Assembly: GCA_038751365.1 (NCBI GenBank)
Contig: JBCDGH010000019.1
Span: 1 to 23,444 of the forward strand
Direction: 5' to 3'
Length of the DNA: 23,444 bases
DNA from: JBCDGH01 sp038751365
GTDB taxonomy: Bacteria; Patescibacteriota; JACMRA01
Position numbers and translations under genes: made by a program
In this document: in pieces, positions 11,201 to 17,682 of the stretch
How positions within the stretch are numbered: position 1 is the stretch's first letter
Layout of the letters: each line of letters starts with the position of its first letter
The notes under the pieces: generated by a model
Told to the model about the DNA's origin: nothing
Database searches by the model: none
The model's input: the letters and a program-made list of their open reading frames with translations, nothing else

Positions 11201-13302
11201 ACAAAGCATTTGCAGGAAGGTTCAATCGCTGGGGACCAGTTAATCCTCGAGAGTATCTGGGTGATATGTCTGGAAATTTAAACCAAGCTCAAAAAGAAGG
11301 GTACTGTGCTCAAAGTAATCAAGGTGGAAGTGTTGGATACTATAACGGATATGGTGATGTAGAAATAACTGAGTCAGAAGCCGAACATGCAATTGCAGAC
11401 TACTTGAACTTTAGCTTGGGTGATCGAACGCAACTCGAAAGTGATAACAATTCAAATGTGTATATCACTAAAAGAGATTATATTAAATTATACAATCACA
11501 ACTGGGATCAAATCAGAGCCAACTTAAACTTGGACAAGGTTTGTGAAGGAGTTTGGTATAAGCCACTAGGTAGAATTTATGAAGATGGTATTGTCTCATC
11601 GGGTTATGACGGAGCTATCGTGGTCAATAACTATGATAAAAAAGCTTACTTGATAAAGAATGCAATCTTTGAAAAATGGATAAATGAGCAAGGCTGTATG
11701 GTTGTAGGTGTTCCTAGAGATAGCGAACAGAGTTTTAAGTATAATAGTTTGTTTACCAATGCTTACTATCAAAGATATCAATTACACAACTTTACACAAA
11801 ACTCTATTTATCATCATCGCGGTAATGGTAGCTATTTTGTGAATGGTGTAGTTGCTAACAAGTATGAGTCTTTAGGTGGTGCAGGTAGTATTTATGGTAC
11901 CCCAACAGAGGATACACAATCTGACCCAACAGAAGAACCATATTGTAAGCAGCGTTTTCAATTTAACTTGGAAATAAATCTATGCACTGATATTGAGGCA
12001 GTTATGAGAATAAGACAGTCTACCCTTGTAAGCAAATATATTAATACAAGATTACTGCTATACTACACGCCAAATGGCTTAAAACACTATGATTCTTCAG
12101 ATAGTAATGTCTGGATAATTTCCCACGGTATGAATGAAAATATAAATGGTTTTATAGGTGTCGCTAAGGCTATAGTCACGGAAAGACCTAACGATTTTGT
12201 ATTTCTTTTGGATTGGCAAGATGGCTCTGATGAAAATTTGATAAGTGTAGATGGCAATTACACTCCAAACCCTCATAAGACTGATGAGTGGATAGCACCA
12301 ACTGCTAGAGCTGTGTTTGAAAAGCTAACTAAATGGGGTGTTAACGACCCATCGAAGATAAATTTGGTAGGTAATAGTATGGGTACCTTTATGTCGGCTG
12401 AAATTGGCAAACTATATAACAGAAAATTTGATAATAAACCAGTAAAGTCTGTGTATCTTTTAGATCCTCCAAGTTATATTACAGGTTTTAGAGCAGAGTT
12501 TCAAGTTGATGACAGCAAATACAGTAAAGATACTCTGTACAATAAAAATAATGGCTATTCTAGCCATGTAAAAGCAGAAGTATTAAGATCCTTTGTTGGT
12601 CAAAATAGGCACGGCAAGGACGGTCTTTGTGGTAACTCTCCATTGGCAAAAACTGCTAAGGAGACGTATATTGTAATTTTTGATGATATATTTAGTGATA
12701 CTGCTGAGTTTTGTCCAGCTCACAACTCTGTTAGACATGTGTTTGAGCAAATAATTAGTGACAAAAAAACAGATAAGTATCTTTCGCTAGACGATCGGGA
12801 TCAAAATAAGTTCCATAAGTCGAGCTTTTATGAACATAATAGTAATGTGGATGGAATGATATTAACTTATGGTAAAAAGAACACTACTTCAATTCAGAAT
12901 TTAACAGTGCAAAATGGAAGTGACCGTAACAGTTTTGTACAGTATGGAACTAGTACAGATAATGACTTTAGAGACTTTAACGAATTTAGTATAAATTTTG
13001 AGAAACCTACTACTATAAAGAACTTTGGAAATAATGGTAACATTGATAAGATTAGTCTTGCAACGGCAGAAAAGCCAGAAGGATATAACCCTAGTATTGT
13101 AAACAACTATAGGTATATTAATAATAATGGTGAGATTAAGATTCAACGATTTATTAAATTAAAAGGTTCATTGCTCGTTGATTGGCATGACGCTATGAAA
13201 ATTGATGGTGACAAGAGAAATGACATAAATCAAGAACAATTAAGAAAAGCAATCTTTGGCTCGCAAGAAGAGAAAGAAAAATCGCTTATTAAATTCAGAT
13301 AA
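2275..13302 (+). CDS. Giant secreted multidomain protein: DNRLRE-like, ricin lectin, Ig repeats, M23 peptidase, LGFP-like, lipase-like
   Basis: The 3675-aa protein is probably exported. Residues 8-35 form a basic-then-hydrophobic Sec signal peptide. A DNRLRE-like beta region follows (about 350-530). Next is a ricin-type beta-trefoil region (about 735-965) with QxW motifs at 769-771, 811-813 and 895-897. A long Ig-like array has D-x-A-G-N turns at 1120, 1389, 2224, 2485 and 2713, plus FlgD-like segments near 1040-1140 and 1590-1710 (FSPNGDD at 1596). The M23 domain (about 2847-2985) has the full zinc and catalytic set: H2871 and D2875 of HAGID, H2931 of YAHL, and H2963/H2965 of HLH. LGFP-like repeats (about 3090-3240) include VGVPRDSE and GGAGSIYGTPTED. 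A lipase-like alpha/beta hydrolase follows, with oxyanion HG 3284-3285, nucleophile S3368 in GNSMG, likely acid D3397 and likely base H3483. No LPXTG motif or C-terminal membrane anchor is seen. Predicted roles are sugar binding, peptidoglycan cleavage and ester hydrolysis; the biological target is unknown. Confidence 0.85.
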   Translation: MNMTQELRKTISRLLTLTLLIFSVLQNFLNVVALASSTNRNLNNSYDQQPVVAEQLEVESESPSKENLGNSNCANPVGWVEKTSAKEETSNVYFVPKSTDLDPESTPANNPENYNKVVCSYLQKVNYKEVSTGLFQEIDNNIRRIDKTDNVDIAKDYTYETGDNEFKGYFPKNPNLGWKYVNSLSNSTIKIQRVIFPDVELNPEPITVLESNSLVYQDILPGVDLKYVVDSEGISKYFVIKNQAGLENDLSKITFELAADKKLVQNKEQISKQIEVGESAPEAILAEEDGEILFEQPHTIDSKTLEAKPEKYLVSKGGKEINIFPDLEYLNSSDREFPILIDPKVVSAGTPTRDTFVRSNSRYTPQGTANRHMLSVGGKFFDPTTRIWLGQTRSFMQFSLPAEVNDANNIVGANFRLRQYATYNGGFRAKVYGVNGEFDEWKMTWNNQNGMAAEYGHVDFQRVNLNGNGNGKDIWSSDIRDLVRSSVTSRKVLIGLRDEDESKVRGVAFCAKDGNIFGHPCNSGDKGPVLQLYLNNRPTPPHAEAPVNRDENIGYCDLSNNTGNCSSVGRVDYRVSNVNDGDNNCNNSFVKLIQKDSTFWYNPWYDQTGKVKGCGTMTVSQDVQNGRYGWAAINRDNEGLESNHSNTQESFIIDTQPPFKTKSLEVPAYSKDYKVSFKAPEYIDNLLHRLRIYHQASGKAKSIDIDGSTYGGAYSNIQMYDSYSTHNQEFTYNPATKEIRTLFGKCLDDAAGNNGAQVYIYDCHSGNNQKWEFLESGEIKGLRSGRCLSHSNSVNNGTPITIWDCAQQENQLWSVQRIEPVRLRPLGQNFSINHDCNTVGCVLKSHHSGTHQELQSYQYTTTQQLKTINNLCVDGRFSREGDVVYLYSCHNGDNQKWILDTQNNLIKIKSNPNLCLSLSQGLRLNILLQLQKCNPDDSKQKLLLEPFHLFNHPNQQLTYLVQVSKNPEFTDLVNPEQTWTTTPKFDIGGLNNSNSEQTTYYVRMKARDRNNWGNISAWSETKTTILDTTLPEIKNINISNTRFSNNQIEGENIEFDFEYLEKNFSEAKVLVYSSDDQLVATLKKGERIDNNKMRFVWNGRDDLGKKVKSDGYIIQIIVSDLAGNTNDQNLANSKILLNLDNKPPKINISSPANNTWVNKDIINITGAVGVSSINPELFENDVEILEIAKVELEDKNAELDFQKIIFDKSVGNIFSTSQRLDLGLNQFKFRSKDDLGNSNTKIGLSNIQDVWSINYENTSPKIIELDSKDIVNGGTNKSIFVVDFAVQDVKNDDKNQVSGLQLDYNGINTNLGGFDISLTHSSNNGEKWSEIALYKDGFNLTDTNSEIRLANDLKCKALGSDPYSQVNCQLELQNLQPDGLYRLYLRLSDKAGNTACSYEYTEIDSSLGCEDKDYQGNPLEFEVKTSTHLSLDEPLDTQNLAKGTLTFSGTIEKDNTLIISNNLLDRVVKVNANQTKKVLPSEYRDSNSELIAAEVDLLGREFSIATQPAHIVCKGETIDHDNDTVTKDLEVCSFKIVLNQQDNQSDTNITPGVNVQKNINKVISQDSIGNQIEQTKIANVDLYGINLSSQPSIQIFSPNGDDRFDQITFSNRATKIVTGDDYTEDIRSYSASIYDSAGELVWQKTSPKNTKDRLNSQGLLTYKVPSTIYFDGKNNQFNKSGQWLKDGIYNYRFSITTKSNTVFSTPSQTIIAKSDLASEAIIFTPRDNYTTSRSLLNVQGQAPKNWEVEICLLNSKGINDQKCDYTQSAKVNENGFFSTIVSLPYDGDRFELSVIAKDKYGNQTQGSNKVTVNLDKSELLKNVSLSGNLGGINTIEVLKKFEAGDLTIDELKHLQIETIVQENTDSLELDFVDYTNLSELPNTNPKTGLVENNQPINYNKIATINNTVERSASKNPNNSSSIKKDLSQHLGVNQSARDLPSDYVKPCDKQECKWVYSYPLPKNLSGGIYEIRIRARRGDSVEEFTESFVVNTSLPATPAILTVDKKDKQKTVYNSLNRVGNSFYTNSPKIKIRGVSDIDSAIELKLRNEKQTEILSSIVQVNSDGFWSHEFDLPDIEGGYQILIIAKKNQLQSQLSEYKVILDKTLPKLQWVETQTASNYNGFALNPWVNSSPVSFKIKSTEALGQANLFDPSGKTMYKANKEIPDECLINSRDIQGKDIQSGSAIISALCRQNYLLSSQMNTTLVPQNKNEEGIYTPIIHLEDLAGNRVFYSNDQQRLDKLSDSLSSLNKNHSFLNDPKVLVQVLDEEGKYLPKIQKGDQILGTQALPKDYPYSQLPRAKSLDFRLFFDITPTVRTDFDLPSLTKRGDFGDKIDGILADGVAAEADRILTDQSWFDTKNVCQQNSADYCTPKPTYTIRGNKIYLKGWVEKNQRIILSGQQKNSLDQDFAVPFVLAPKVDYQNCRSQRRVRKNLEKNGLVVKFKDLCYFEAVFDLINPDGSPRDDGLSKNGVPNNYYTFSFYPIDLAGNVALPVSDNHSSTSSVVQIMDSLEVVETTVNTKLTDENDRQYTSHKLSTSVSKEQLVNIGSSTITVYHDSDAPENTRILNMSSKKQSPLIDFISNPESSKVAITNNPKIKVIVGAEQQADIDLGINKKVHTTKGGFAGSDLKQHSFKEEIEILDDDNQYIKTKKTKLLRNGKADNPSVKSELVLGSDSRDDFKDNCVFMSHTPTKNRRLGNCNDGLYNVRARAIDTAGNRSEFVESKVERDTVSPAVPDLKVNKIADSRGAVLGEYLGVDIVGEAGAKAFITIQDQYSNKQTKNARLDSNGKFSSSNLIGKLHCGGSIYKVKVRVMDRAENVSDFTTIISIKTEECPTCSSTGSSEMKMPVRSPVAHVSSEFGIYEPWRKGPHAGIDFSASANTPVYASKAGKVVRVVMGYSNYSYGMGWANNVIIEHYDNNGKAYLQTVYAHLQNQQLVSVGQFVDTNTIIGRVGNSGTSTGYHLHFQIERRGVKPHKAFAGRFNRWGPVNPREYLGDMSGNLNQAQKEGYCAQSNQGGSVGYYNGYGDVEITESEAEHAIADYLNFSLGDRTQLESDNNSNVYITKRDYIKLYNHNWDQIRANLNLDKVCEGVWYKPLGRIYEDGIVSSGYDGAIVVNNYDKKAYLIKNAIFEKWINEQGCMVVGVPRDSEQSFKYNSLFTNAYYQRYQLHNFTQNSIYHHRGNGSYFVNGVVANKYESLGGAGSIYGTPTEDTQSDPTEEPYCKQRFQFNLEINLCTDIEAVMRIRQSTLVSKYINTRLLLYYTPNGLKHYDSSDSNVWIISHGMNENINGFIGVAKAIVTERPNDFVFLLDWQDGSDENLISVDGNYTPNPHKTDEWIAPTARAVFEKLTKWGVNDPSKINLVGNSMGTFMSAEIGKLYNRKFDNKPVKSVYLLDPPSYITGFRAEFQVDDSKYSKDTLYNKNNGYSSHVKAEVLRSFVGQNRHGKDGLCGNSPLAKTAKETYIVIFDDIFSDTAEFCPAHNSVRHVFEQIISDKKTDKYLSLDDRDQNKFHKSSFYEHNSNVDGMILTYGKKNTTSIQNLTVQNGSDRNSFVQYGTSTDNDFRDFNEFSINFEKPTTIKNFGNNGNIDKISLATAEKPEGYNPSIVNNYRYINNNGEIKIQRFIKLKGSLLVDWHDAMKIDGDKRNDINQEQLRKAIFGSQEEKEKSLIKFR

Positions 13303-13322
13303 TAAACTAAAATAACTTAACT

Positions 13323-14108
13323 ATGACTAAAAAATATATAATATTAACTACAATTTTTGTACCTATACTACTTTTAGTAGGGTCATTACTCATCGCTTGT
13401 TCTTACTTTTATGGAAACATTAAAAATATATACGAAGCTGAATATAATGAAATATATGATGGAAATGGATGGCAATTCTCATCGCTCTTGGAGGTTATTC
13501 CATGCAACTATTTACAGCCTAACGATTTAAAAGTTAAAGCTTTGGTTAAAGATAAATTTGATGAAGGCTATAGTATATATTTCAGCCAATTTAATTTAAA
13601 ACAAGAATTTATATCAAACGAATATAGACTTGATAAATACACATATAATAAAGGATCAGCATCTCTAGAAGGTGGTGAAAGTGAGGTATTTAAAGTTTAT
13701 CGGATGCTATCGTGTGATGATCTGTCTAAAGATAATTTAGTTGATGGTGTTAAAATTCGCTTTAATGAACCACCAACCCTTGAAGAAATTAAGGAAAATG
13801 AGCAAAGGGCAGAAGCTAGAGCTATAAATAGTAAAGCCGAAGAAGAGTATTTAAATCTTTCAATAGAAGGTAAGCTAAAACAAGATTCTGAAATATTAAA
13901 ATTAATCCAAGACAGGATACAGTCTGTCAAAGAGGGAAATCCAGAAGAAAACCATGTATTACCTGCAAATTTAACTTCACTTGAATTGATGGAAAGGACT
14001 GTAACTAGAAATGTACTAATAATGAACAAAATTATTAACAATGAACCTCTTACACCTGATGAAGAACAATCAGCAAAAGAGCGAGGATATTTCAACAATG
14101 TACAATAA
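13323..14108 (+). CDS. Predicted lipoprotein of unknown function
   Basis: Not recognised as a named family. The 261-aa protein starts with two lysines and a strong hydrophobic stretch (residues 5-25) ending in L23-I-A-C26. That fits a lipobox, so C26 may be lipidated; otherwise the segment is a plain membrane anchor. The extracellular part has two more cysteines (in VIPCNYL and LSCDDL). A charged, probably helical or coiled-coil region follows (about 150-215), then a C-terminus containing LTPDEEQSAKERGY. It begins 20 bp after the giant gene stop, with no promoter or terminator between, so it is very likely co-transcribed. An accessory, anchoring or self-protection partner of the giant protein is plausible but inferred. 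No Shine-Dalgarno sequence precedes the ATG. Confidence 0.7.
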   Translation: MTKKYIILTTIFVPILLLVGSLLIACSYFYGNIKNIYEAEYNEIYDGNGWQFSSLLEVIPCNYLQPNDLKVKALVKDKFDEGYSIYFSQFNLKQEFISNEYRLDKYTYNKGSASLEGGESEVFKVYRMLSCDDLSKDNLVDGVKIRFNEPPTLEEIKENEQRAEARAINSKAEEEYLNLSIEGKLKQDSEILKLIQDRIQSVKEGNPEENHVLPANLTSLELMERTVTRNVLIMNKIINNEPLTPDEEQSAKERGYFNNVQ

Positions 14109-14126
14109 ATTTGAATTAATAAGTAT

Positions 14127-14558
14127 ATGTTTAGACTTTTTAGTATCTTATATGTCCCAGTTGTCTTAGTCATGAATGTGATAGCTATATACCCCTTAAT
14201 AAATGCTGGGTGTATTGAATATCACGGAATGAGCACTTTTTTTACGTTTATTGTACAATCATATATAGCTGTATTAAACACTTTGATGGCAGCAACAATA
14301 TTGATAAATGTGATGTTTGAACCACATAATAGAAATTTAAAATTGGCTTTAATTTTTACTTTTCCTTACCAACCTATCACGCAGTTATTCGCTTACCACA
14401 TACCTCAACTTATTTGTAAAGCGTCTTCAACAAATCTTGTATCTTATGTTTTTTTGGTATTAGCGGTTTTTCTGATTATTTCTCAACCACTATTTTTTGC
14501 AATTTTTATAATTAGATACTTTAAACAAAAAGATAAGCAATTAGAGAATACAAACTAA
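14127..14558 (+). CDS. Small polytopic membrane protein, unknown function
   Basis: No family recognised. The 143 residues are mostly hydrophobic, with clear membrane segments at about 4-26, 38-62 and 105-130. A further amphipathic or membrane-associated stretch at about 70-92 contains two prolines (TFPYQPITQLFAYHIPQ). The C-terminus is basic then polar (RYFKQKDKQ), consistent with a cytoplasmic tail. It starts 18 bp after the lipoprotein stop, so the giant protein, lipoprotein and this protein form one likely transcription unit. A role in export or retention of the giant protein is possible from position only. A long antisense frame overlaps its start but looks like a shadow. Confidence 0.65.
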   Translation: MFRLFSILYVPVVLVMNVIAIYPLINAGCIEYHGMSTFFTFIVQSYIAVLNTLMAATILINVMFEPHNRNLKLALIFTFPYQPITQLFAYHIPQLICKASSTNLVSYVFLVLAVFLIISQPLFFAIFIIRYFKQKDKQLENTN

Positions 14559-14586
14559 TACCAAAGCGGCAAATGTTAAATTCTAG

Positions 14587-14602
14587 CTTTGAATAATCAA
14601 AG
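14587..14602. other. Small AT-rich hairpin in the gap after the membrane-protein gene
   Basis: CTTTGA-ATAA-TCAAAG is a perfect 6-bp stem with a 4-nt loop, 28 bp past the stop at 14558. No T-tract follows immediately, so it is not a convincing terminator. The rest of the 119-bp gap shows only a weak promoter-like pair, TTGAAA (14629-14634) and TTAAAC (14652-14657), 17 bp apart. Confidence 0.3.
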
Positions 14603-14677
14603 TGAACTGTTATTTTAGTTTACAATAATTGAAATCTATTAAAGACTAGTGTTAAACAAATTTAAAACAAATACCAA

Positions 14678-15592
14678 ATGTCTAACAACGAATTGCCTAA
14701 ATCTAATAATCAAGAAAGCGTTACCGCTGAATATCAGAATTTTTTAAAATCAAGCTTTGTAGGTAATAAAGTAATGCAGAACCTTATAGCTCGGGCATTT
14801 GATAATCAAAATGTATTAGATCAAAAAGCTGCAATTGCTAATCTTACTGAAAGCATAAAGTCGCCAGTTACTTACGAATTTATAGCATGCGACCCAGCAG
14901 CTTCTTACAGTGTAAGGTTATTTTGCTTGTTGAGTATTTTATCTTATCCAAATGGAGATCAAATATTGGAAGAGTTGATTAATCGTAGCTTGATCCAACA
15001 AACTAATGAAATCAAACTACCTCCAGACTCTTTGGCTTTAGCTAAGTTTCTCACCTCTACAGAAAATGATGCGGGTTATTCTTATTTAGCTAGTTTTATA
15101 AGACAGTTCTTAATGCCTAGTCTTGGATCTGTGTCTGGTTCTAGTTTTGAATTGAAGGCTAATGGCGTTGACCCCAAAAATGTTGATATTAAATGCTTTG
15201 CCAGAGATAATTCTCTAGTCTATACCACTACTTTAAATGATAAATTCAGCGACTATCATTATTCTAAAAATTTCACTGGAGAAACAAATTTGGATGTTGC
15301 TTTTGGTTTATCTGAGAAAGATATAAATGAGTATGTAGAAAACAAGGTTGATTTTGCTGATATTCCCAGTAGTATGGTTAATTTTTTGAGTTTTAATCTA
15401 CAAGCAGAAAATGGAGAGTATTATGGTCCAGTTGGTTTTTCTAAATATCTCATGCCAGACTTACAATCTAAAAATGACTTCATGGATTTCAGTATTGGAG
15501 ATAAGAGACACGGTTTCATCAATTTCCATCATGCTAAAAAGGAAGTCTTGGTTAAAGCAATACAAATTGCTCTCGAGCAGATTAATATTTAG
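14678..15592 (+). CDS. Unrecognised soluble protein
   Basis: The 304-aa protein matches no family known to me. It has no signal peptide and no membrane segment, so it is probably cytoplasmic. The N-terminal half (about 15-150) is rich in leucine and alanine and looks helical. The C-terminal half (about 155-300) has more beta and aromatic character, for example YSKNFTGETNLDVAFGL and GEYYGPVGFSKYL. It ends in a helical KEVLVKAIQIALEQINI. It follows the giant-protein locus by 119 bp on the same strand, and its stop is only 9 bp from the msrA stop on the opposite strand. Coding bias matches neighbouring genes. A link to the upstream export locus is possible but unsupported beyond adjacency. Confidence 0.7.
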   Translation: MSNNELPKSNNQESVTAEYQNFLKSSFVGNKVMQNLIARAFDNQNVLDQKAAIANLTESIKSPVTYEFIACDPAASYSVRLFCLLSILSYPNGDQILEELINRSLIQQTNEIKLPPDSLALAKFLTSTENDAGYSYLASFIRQFLMPSLGSVSGSSFELKANGVDPKNVDIKCFARDNSLVYTTTLNDKFSDYHYSKNFTGETNLDVAFGLSEKDINEYVENKVDFADIPSSMVNFLSFNLQAENGEYYGPVGFSKYLMPDLQSKNDFMDFSIGDKRHGFINFHHAKKEVLVKAIQIALEQINI

Positions 15593-15601
15593 TTATTTTC
15601 T

Positions 15602-16126
15602 TTACTTCAGCTTAACAAAATACTTTTCGCGGAGTTTTTGTAGTTTGGGATTGATGACAACTCTACAGTATCCTTTATCAGGGTTTTTGTAAAAATAATT
15701 CTGATGATATTCTTCGGCTGGGTAAAAACTGTTTAATATATCAACTTGGGTCACAATTGGCTCCTCCCAATCTGCCTGAACTGCTTGTAAAACCTTTTGA
15801 ATGGCTTGTAGTTGGTTTTCGTTTTGATAAAATATCGCTGATCTATACTGCGTACCTCTATCGGCACCCTGAGAATTAAGGGTAGTTGGATCGTGCACAT
15901 GCCAGAATATATCCAAGATTTCCTCTAAGCCAATAATCTCTTCATCAAAAGTAATGTGTACAACTTCAGCATGATTGGTCTTGCCTGTAGACACTTCTTC
16001 ATAAGTGGGATTTTTGGAAACACCTCCTGAGTAACCTGAGACTACGCTTTCTACTCCTCTGACTTGTAAAAAAAGTGCTTCCAAACACCAGAAACAACCA
16101 CCACCCAAAATTATACTTTGAACCAT
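15602..16126 (-). CDS. msrA: Peptide methionine sulfoxide reductase A
   Basis: Reduces the S-epimer of methionine sulfoxide, free or in proteins, back to methionine; thioredoxin or an equivalent normally recycles it. The 174-aa length is typical of a single-domain MsrA. The catalytic motif GGCFWC is at residues 9-14 with nucleophile C11. Other family blocks are present: GYSGG (31-35), YEEVSTGKTNHAEVV (42-56), FWHVHDPTT and GADRGTQYRSAIFY (87-100). C154 in KGYCRVV is a candidate resolving cysteine. No signal peptide is visible, so it is probably cytoplasmic. It is transcribed opposite to its neighbours, convergent with 14678-15592 and divergent from 16267. MsrB is encoded separately about 4 kb away, on the same strand. 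No Shine-Dalgarno sequence is seen. Confidence 0.96.
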   Translation of the reverse strand: MVQSIILGGGCFWCLEALFLQVRGVESVVSGYSGGVSKNPTYEEVSTGKTNHAEVVHITFDEEIIGLEEILDIFWHVHDPTTLNSQGADRGTQYRSAIFYQNENQLQAIQKVLQAVQADWEEPIVTQVDILNSFYPAEEYHQNYFYKNPDKGYCRVVINPKLQKLREKYFVKLK

Positions 16127-16177
16127 AGAGTAGCAGATTAAAGTTTTGCTATTTTTTTGTAAAGCCTAAGCTATATT

Positions 16178-16206
16178 TTGTCAGTATAGTATACATGGGC
16201 TATAAT
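16178..16206 (+). promoter_or_regulatory. Strong sigma70-type promoter for the 16267 gene
   Basis: TTGTCA (16178-16183), an exact 17-bp spacer, then TATAAT (16201-16206). Transcription would start near 16213, giving a leader of roughly 54 nt. It lies in the 140-bp divergent gap between msrA and the 16267 gene. A convincing opposite promoter for msrA was not found. Confidence 0.8.
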
Positions 16207-16266
16207 TAGTAATGTTGAGTCTTATATAGTGTAACACCTAAGTACTATATCAGTATAAAATAAAAA

Positions 16267-17682
16267 ATGATTATGACCCAGAATAAACAAAATCAAAATT
16301 ACACAAGTGTAGACAAAAAGACTAGTACTAAAAATCTTCGCAGTACCAAGAATATTTTTTTAGCCACAATTATTGCAATCTCTTCTCTGTTTTTTATCTT
16401 TGCACTATTTTTCTATTTTACTTCTAGCTCAGCTAAGCCTTCTAAAGCTAATAAGCAGGATGTAAGTGAAATTCAAGACTCTATAACTTATACCAAAAAA
16501 GAAAAGCCGGGGAAAAATATACAAACTCCTGAAATAAAAGCTTTCGAGGTAGATGATAAAAGTCAGATAGTTGTTTTAGAAAAGTGCGATTTGGCTATAA
16601 AGCATAATTTAAAAGATAGTTCAGACCTTTATTCCACTGGGGTATTCGAGTACGATCATCTTTTTACTGATGAGACTACAGACAAGCTTAAGTTTCTAAA
16701 AAGTTACGGGGTAGGGGAAAGCTTTCCATTTGGTCGTGGGTTTAACGGGGTTGGAATTAAGTGTTTTGATAGAGATTTTGATTTCTCTGAACTTTCTACA
16801 GCTAAATATAGTGCTGATCCAGAAGTGAGTCTGTTTCCTGTAGAGCCAAATCTAGATATTAATGGTAATGTAGTTGTTCCGCCTGCTGAAATCTCTGTAA
16901 TTACTAAAGATGATATGTGTGATCAGGTTGGGTTTACTAAGGATAGTTGTCAGGTGATAGACTCTGAAGTTACCAAAATCTTAAAATATGGAATTGAACC
17001 AAGCGAAACTTACTACTATCATTTTAATTACAAAGATAAAGCTTATCTCATCTATAACTATGAGGTCAGTGATGGCACCTTCGAACTTCAATTTGATAGT
17101 TTGAATCCTAACACTTCTACTATAGAATACATTGGCGAAGGTGATTATTATTACTCTAGTGACTTCAATAAAGAAGATATAGAGCAAGAAAATTTAGTAG
17201 ATAAAGATAAAAATAAAAAGGAGTACACAAATAAATATTTACCTGGTCTCAAACTGGTTTATCCTGAAGATTGGAAGATTAGCACTAAAACATTTGAAGC
17301 TAATTATGAAAATCTTGTAGGTAGGGAGATTACTCTAGATAAACAAGGTGCTAAGTTCTCTTTTTTTACTTTTCCAGTATTCCCCACAGGTTGCGACTCA
17401 GCTGGACCTGGTTATGTTGAGCCAACAGTAGAAAAAAGCTTTGCAAATGAATACAAAAGGTATAAGGCTACTGACTATTTTGGTTATTCTACTATAGTAG
17501 ACTGCCCGTTGTTTAACAAAATTGACTCTAATATTTCCGCCAAAGATCATCAGGATTATATGAAGATAATGAATGTGGAGACTGGTAACGTGGAGTTTAG
17601 AATTCGTATCTGGGCTTATCCTAATGAGAAAGTTGATATTGCTGAGTTTGATGAGATCTTTACTGATTCTAGCTTTAGTTAA
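16267..17682 (+). CDS. Single-pass membrane protein with large extracellular domain, unknown function
   Basis: No family assigned with confidence. The 471-aa protein has a polar cytoplasmic start, a hydrophobic membrane segment at about 29-52 and a long outside region, so it is an N-in, C-out signal-anchor protein. Extracellular cysteines (in KCDLAIK, IKCFDRD, DDMCDQVGF, DSCQVID, TGCDSAG and VDCPLF) could form disulfides. The last ~150 residues start with YTNKYLPGLKLVYPEDWKI, which resembles the opening of PsbP-like domains found in bacterial lipoproteins and anchored proteins; this is only a pattern resemblance. Either of two ATGs (16267 or 16273) could be the start. It is expressed from its own good promoter and appears to be a single-gene unit. 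Confidence 0.75.
   Translation: MIMTQNKQNQNYTSVDKKTSTKNLRSTKNIFLATIIAISSLFFIFALFFYFTSSSAKPSKANKQDVSEIQDSITYTKKEKPGKNIQTPEIKAFEVDDKSQIVVLEKCDLAIKHNLKDSSDLYSTGVFEYDHLFTDETTDKLKFLKSYGVGESFPFGRGFNGVGIKCFDRDFDFSELSTAKYSADPEVSLFPVEPNLDINGNVVVPPAEISVITKDDMCDQVGFTKDSCQVIDSEVTKILKYGIEPSETYYYHFNYKDKAYLIYNYEVSDGTFELQFDSLNPNTSTIEYIGEGDYYYSSDFNKEDIEQENLVDKDKNKKEYTNKYLPGLKLVYPEDWKISTKTFEANYENLVGREITLDKQGAKFSFFTFPVFPTGCDSAGPGYVEPTVEKSFANEYKRYKATDYFGYSTIVDCPLFNKIDSNISAKDHQDYMKIMNVETGNVEFRIRIWAYPNEKVDIAEFDEIFTDSSFS

Noticed and set aside
12894..13146. Two overlapping minus-strand frames (70 and 81 aa) inside the giant gene
   Set aside because: They are antisense to a continuous, domain-bearing frame, and no start signals or family resemblance were seen.
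2275..13302. UGA recoded as glycine, as in Absconditabacteria or Gracilibacteria
   Set aside because: No in-frame TGA appears in 3675 codons although glycine is common, so recoded UGA is not in use here.
13697..14173. 158-aa antisense reading frame
   Set aside because: It lies across the lipoprotein and membrane-protein genes, which have better coding character, clear targeting signals and operon spacing. Its translation is serine/isoleucine-rich shadow sequence.
15411..15692. 93-aa plus-strand frame
   Set aside because: It overlaps the end of the 304-aa gene and runs antisense through the certain msrA gene, and its composition is that of a shadow frame.
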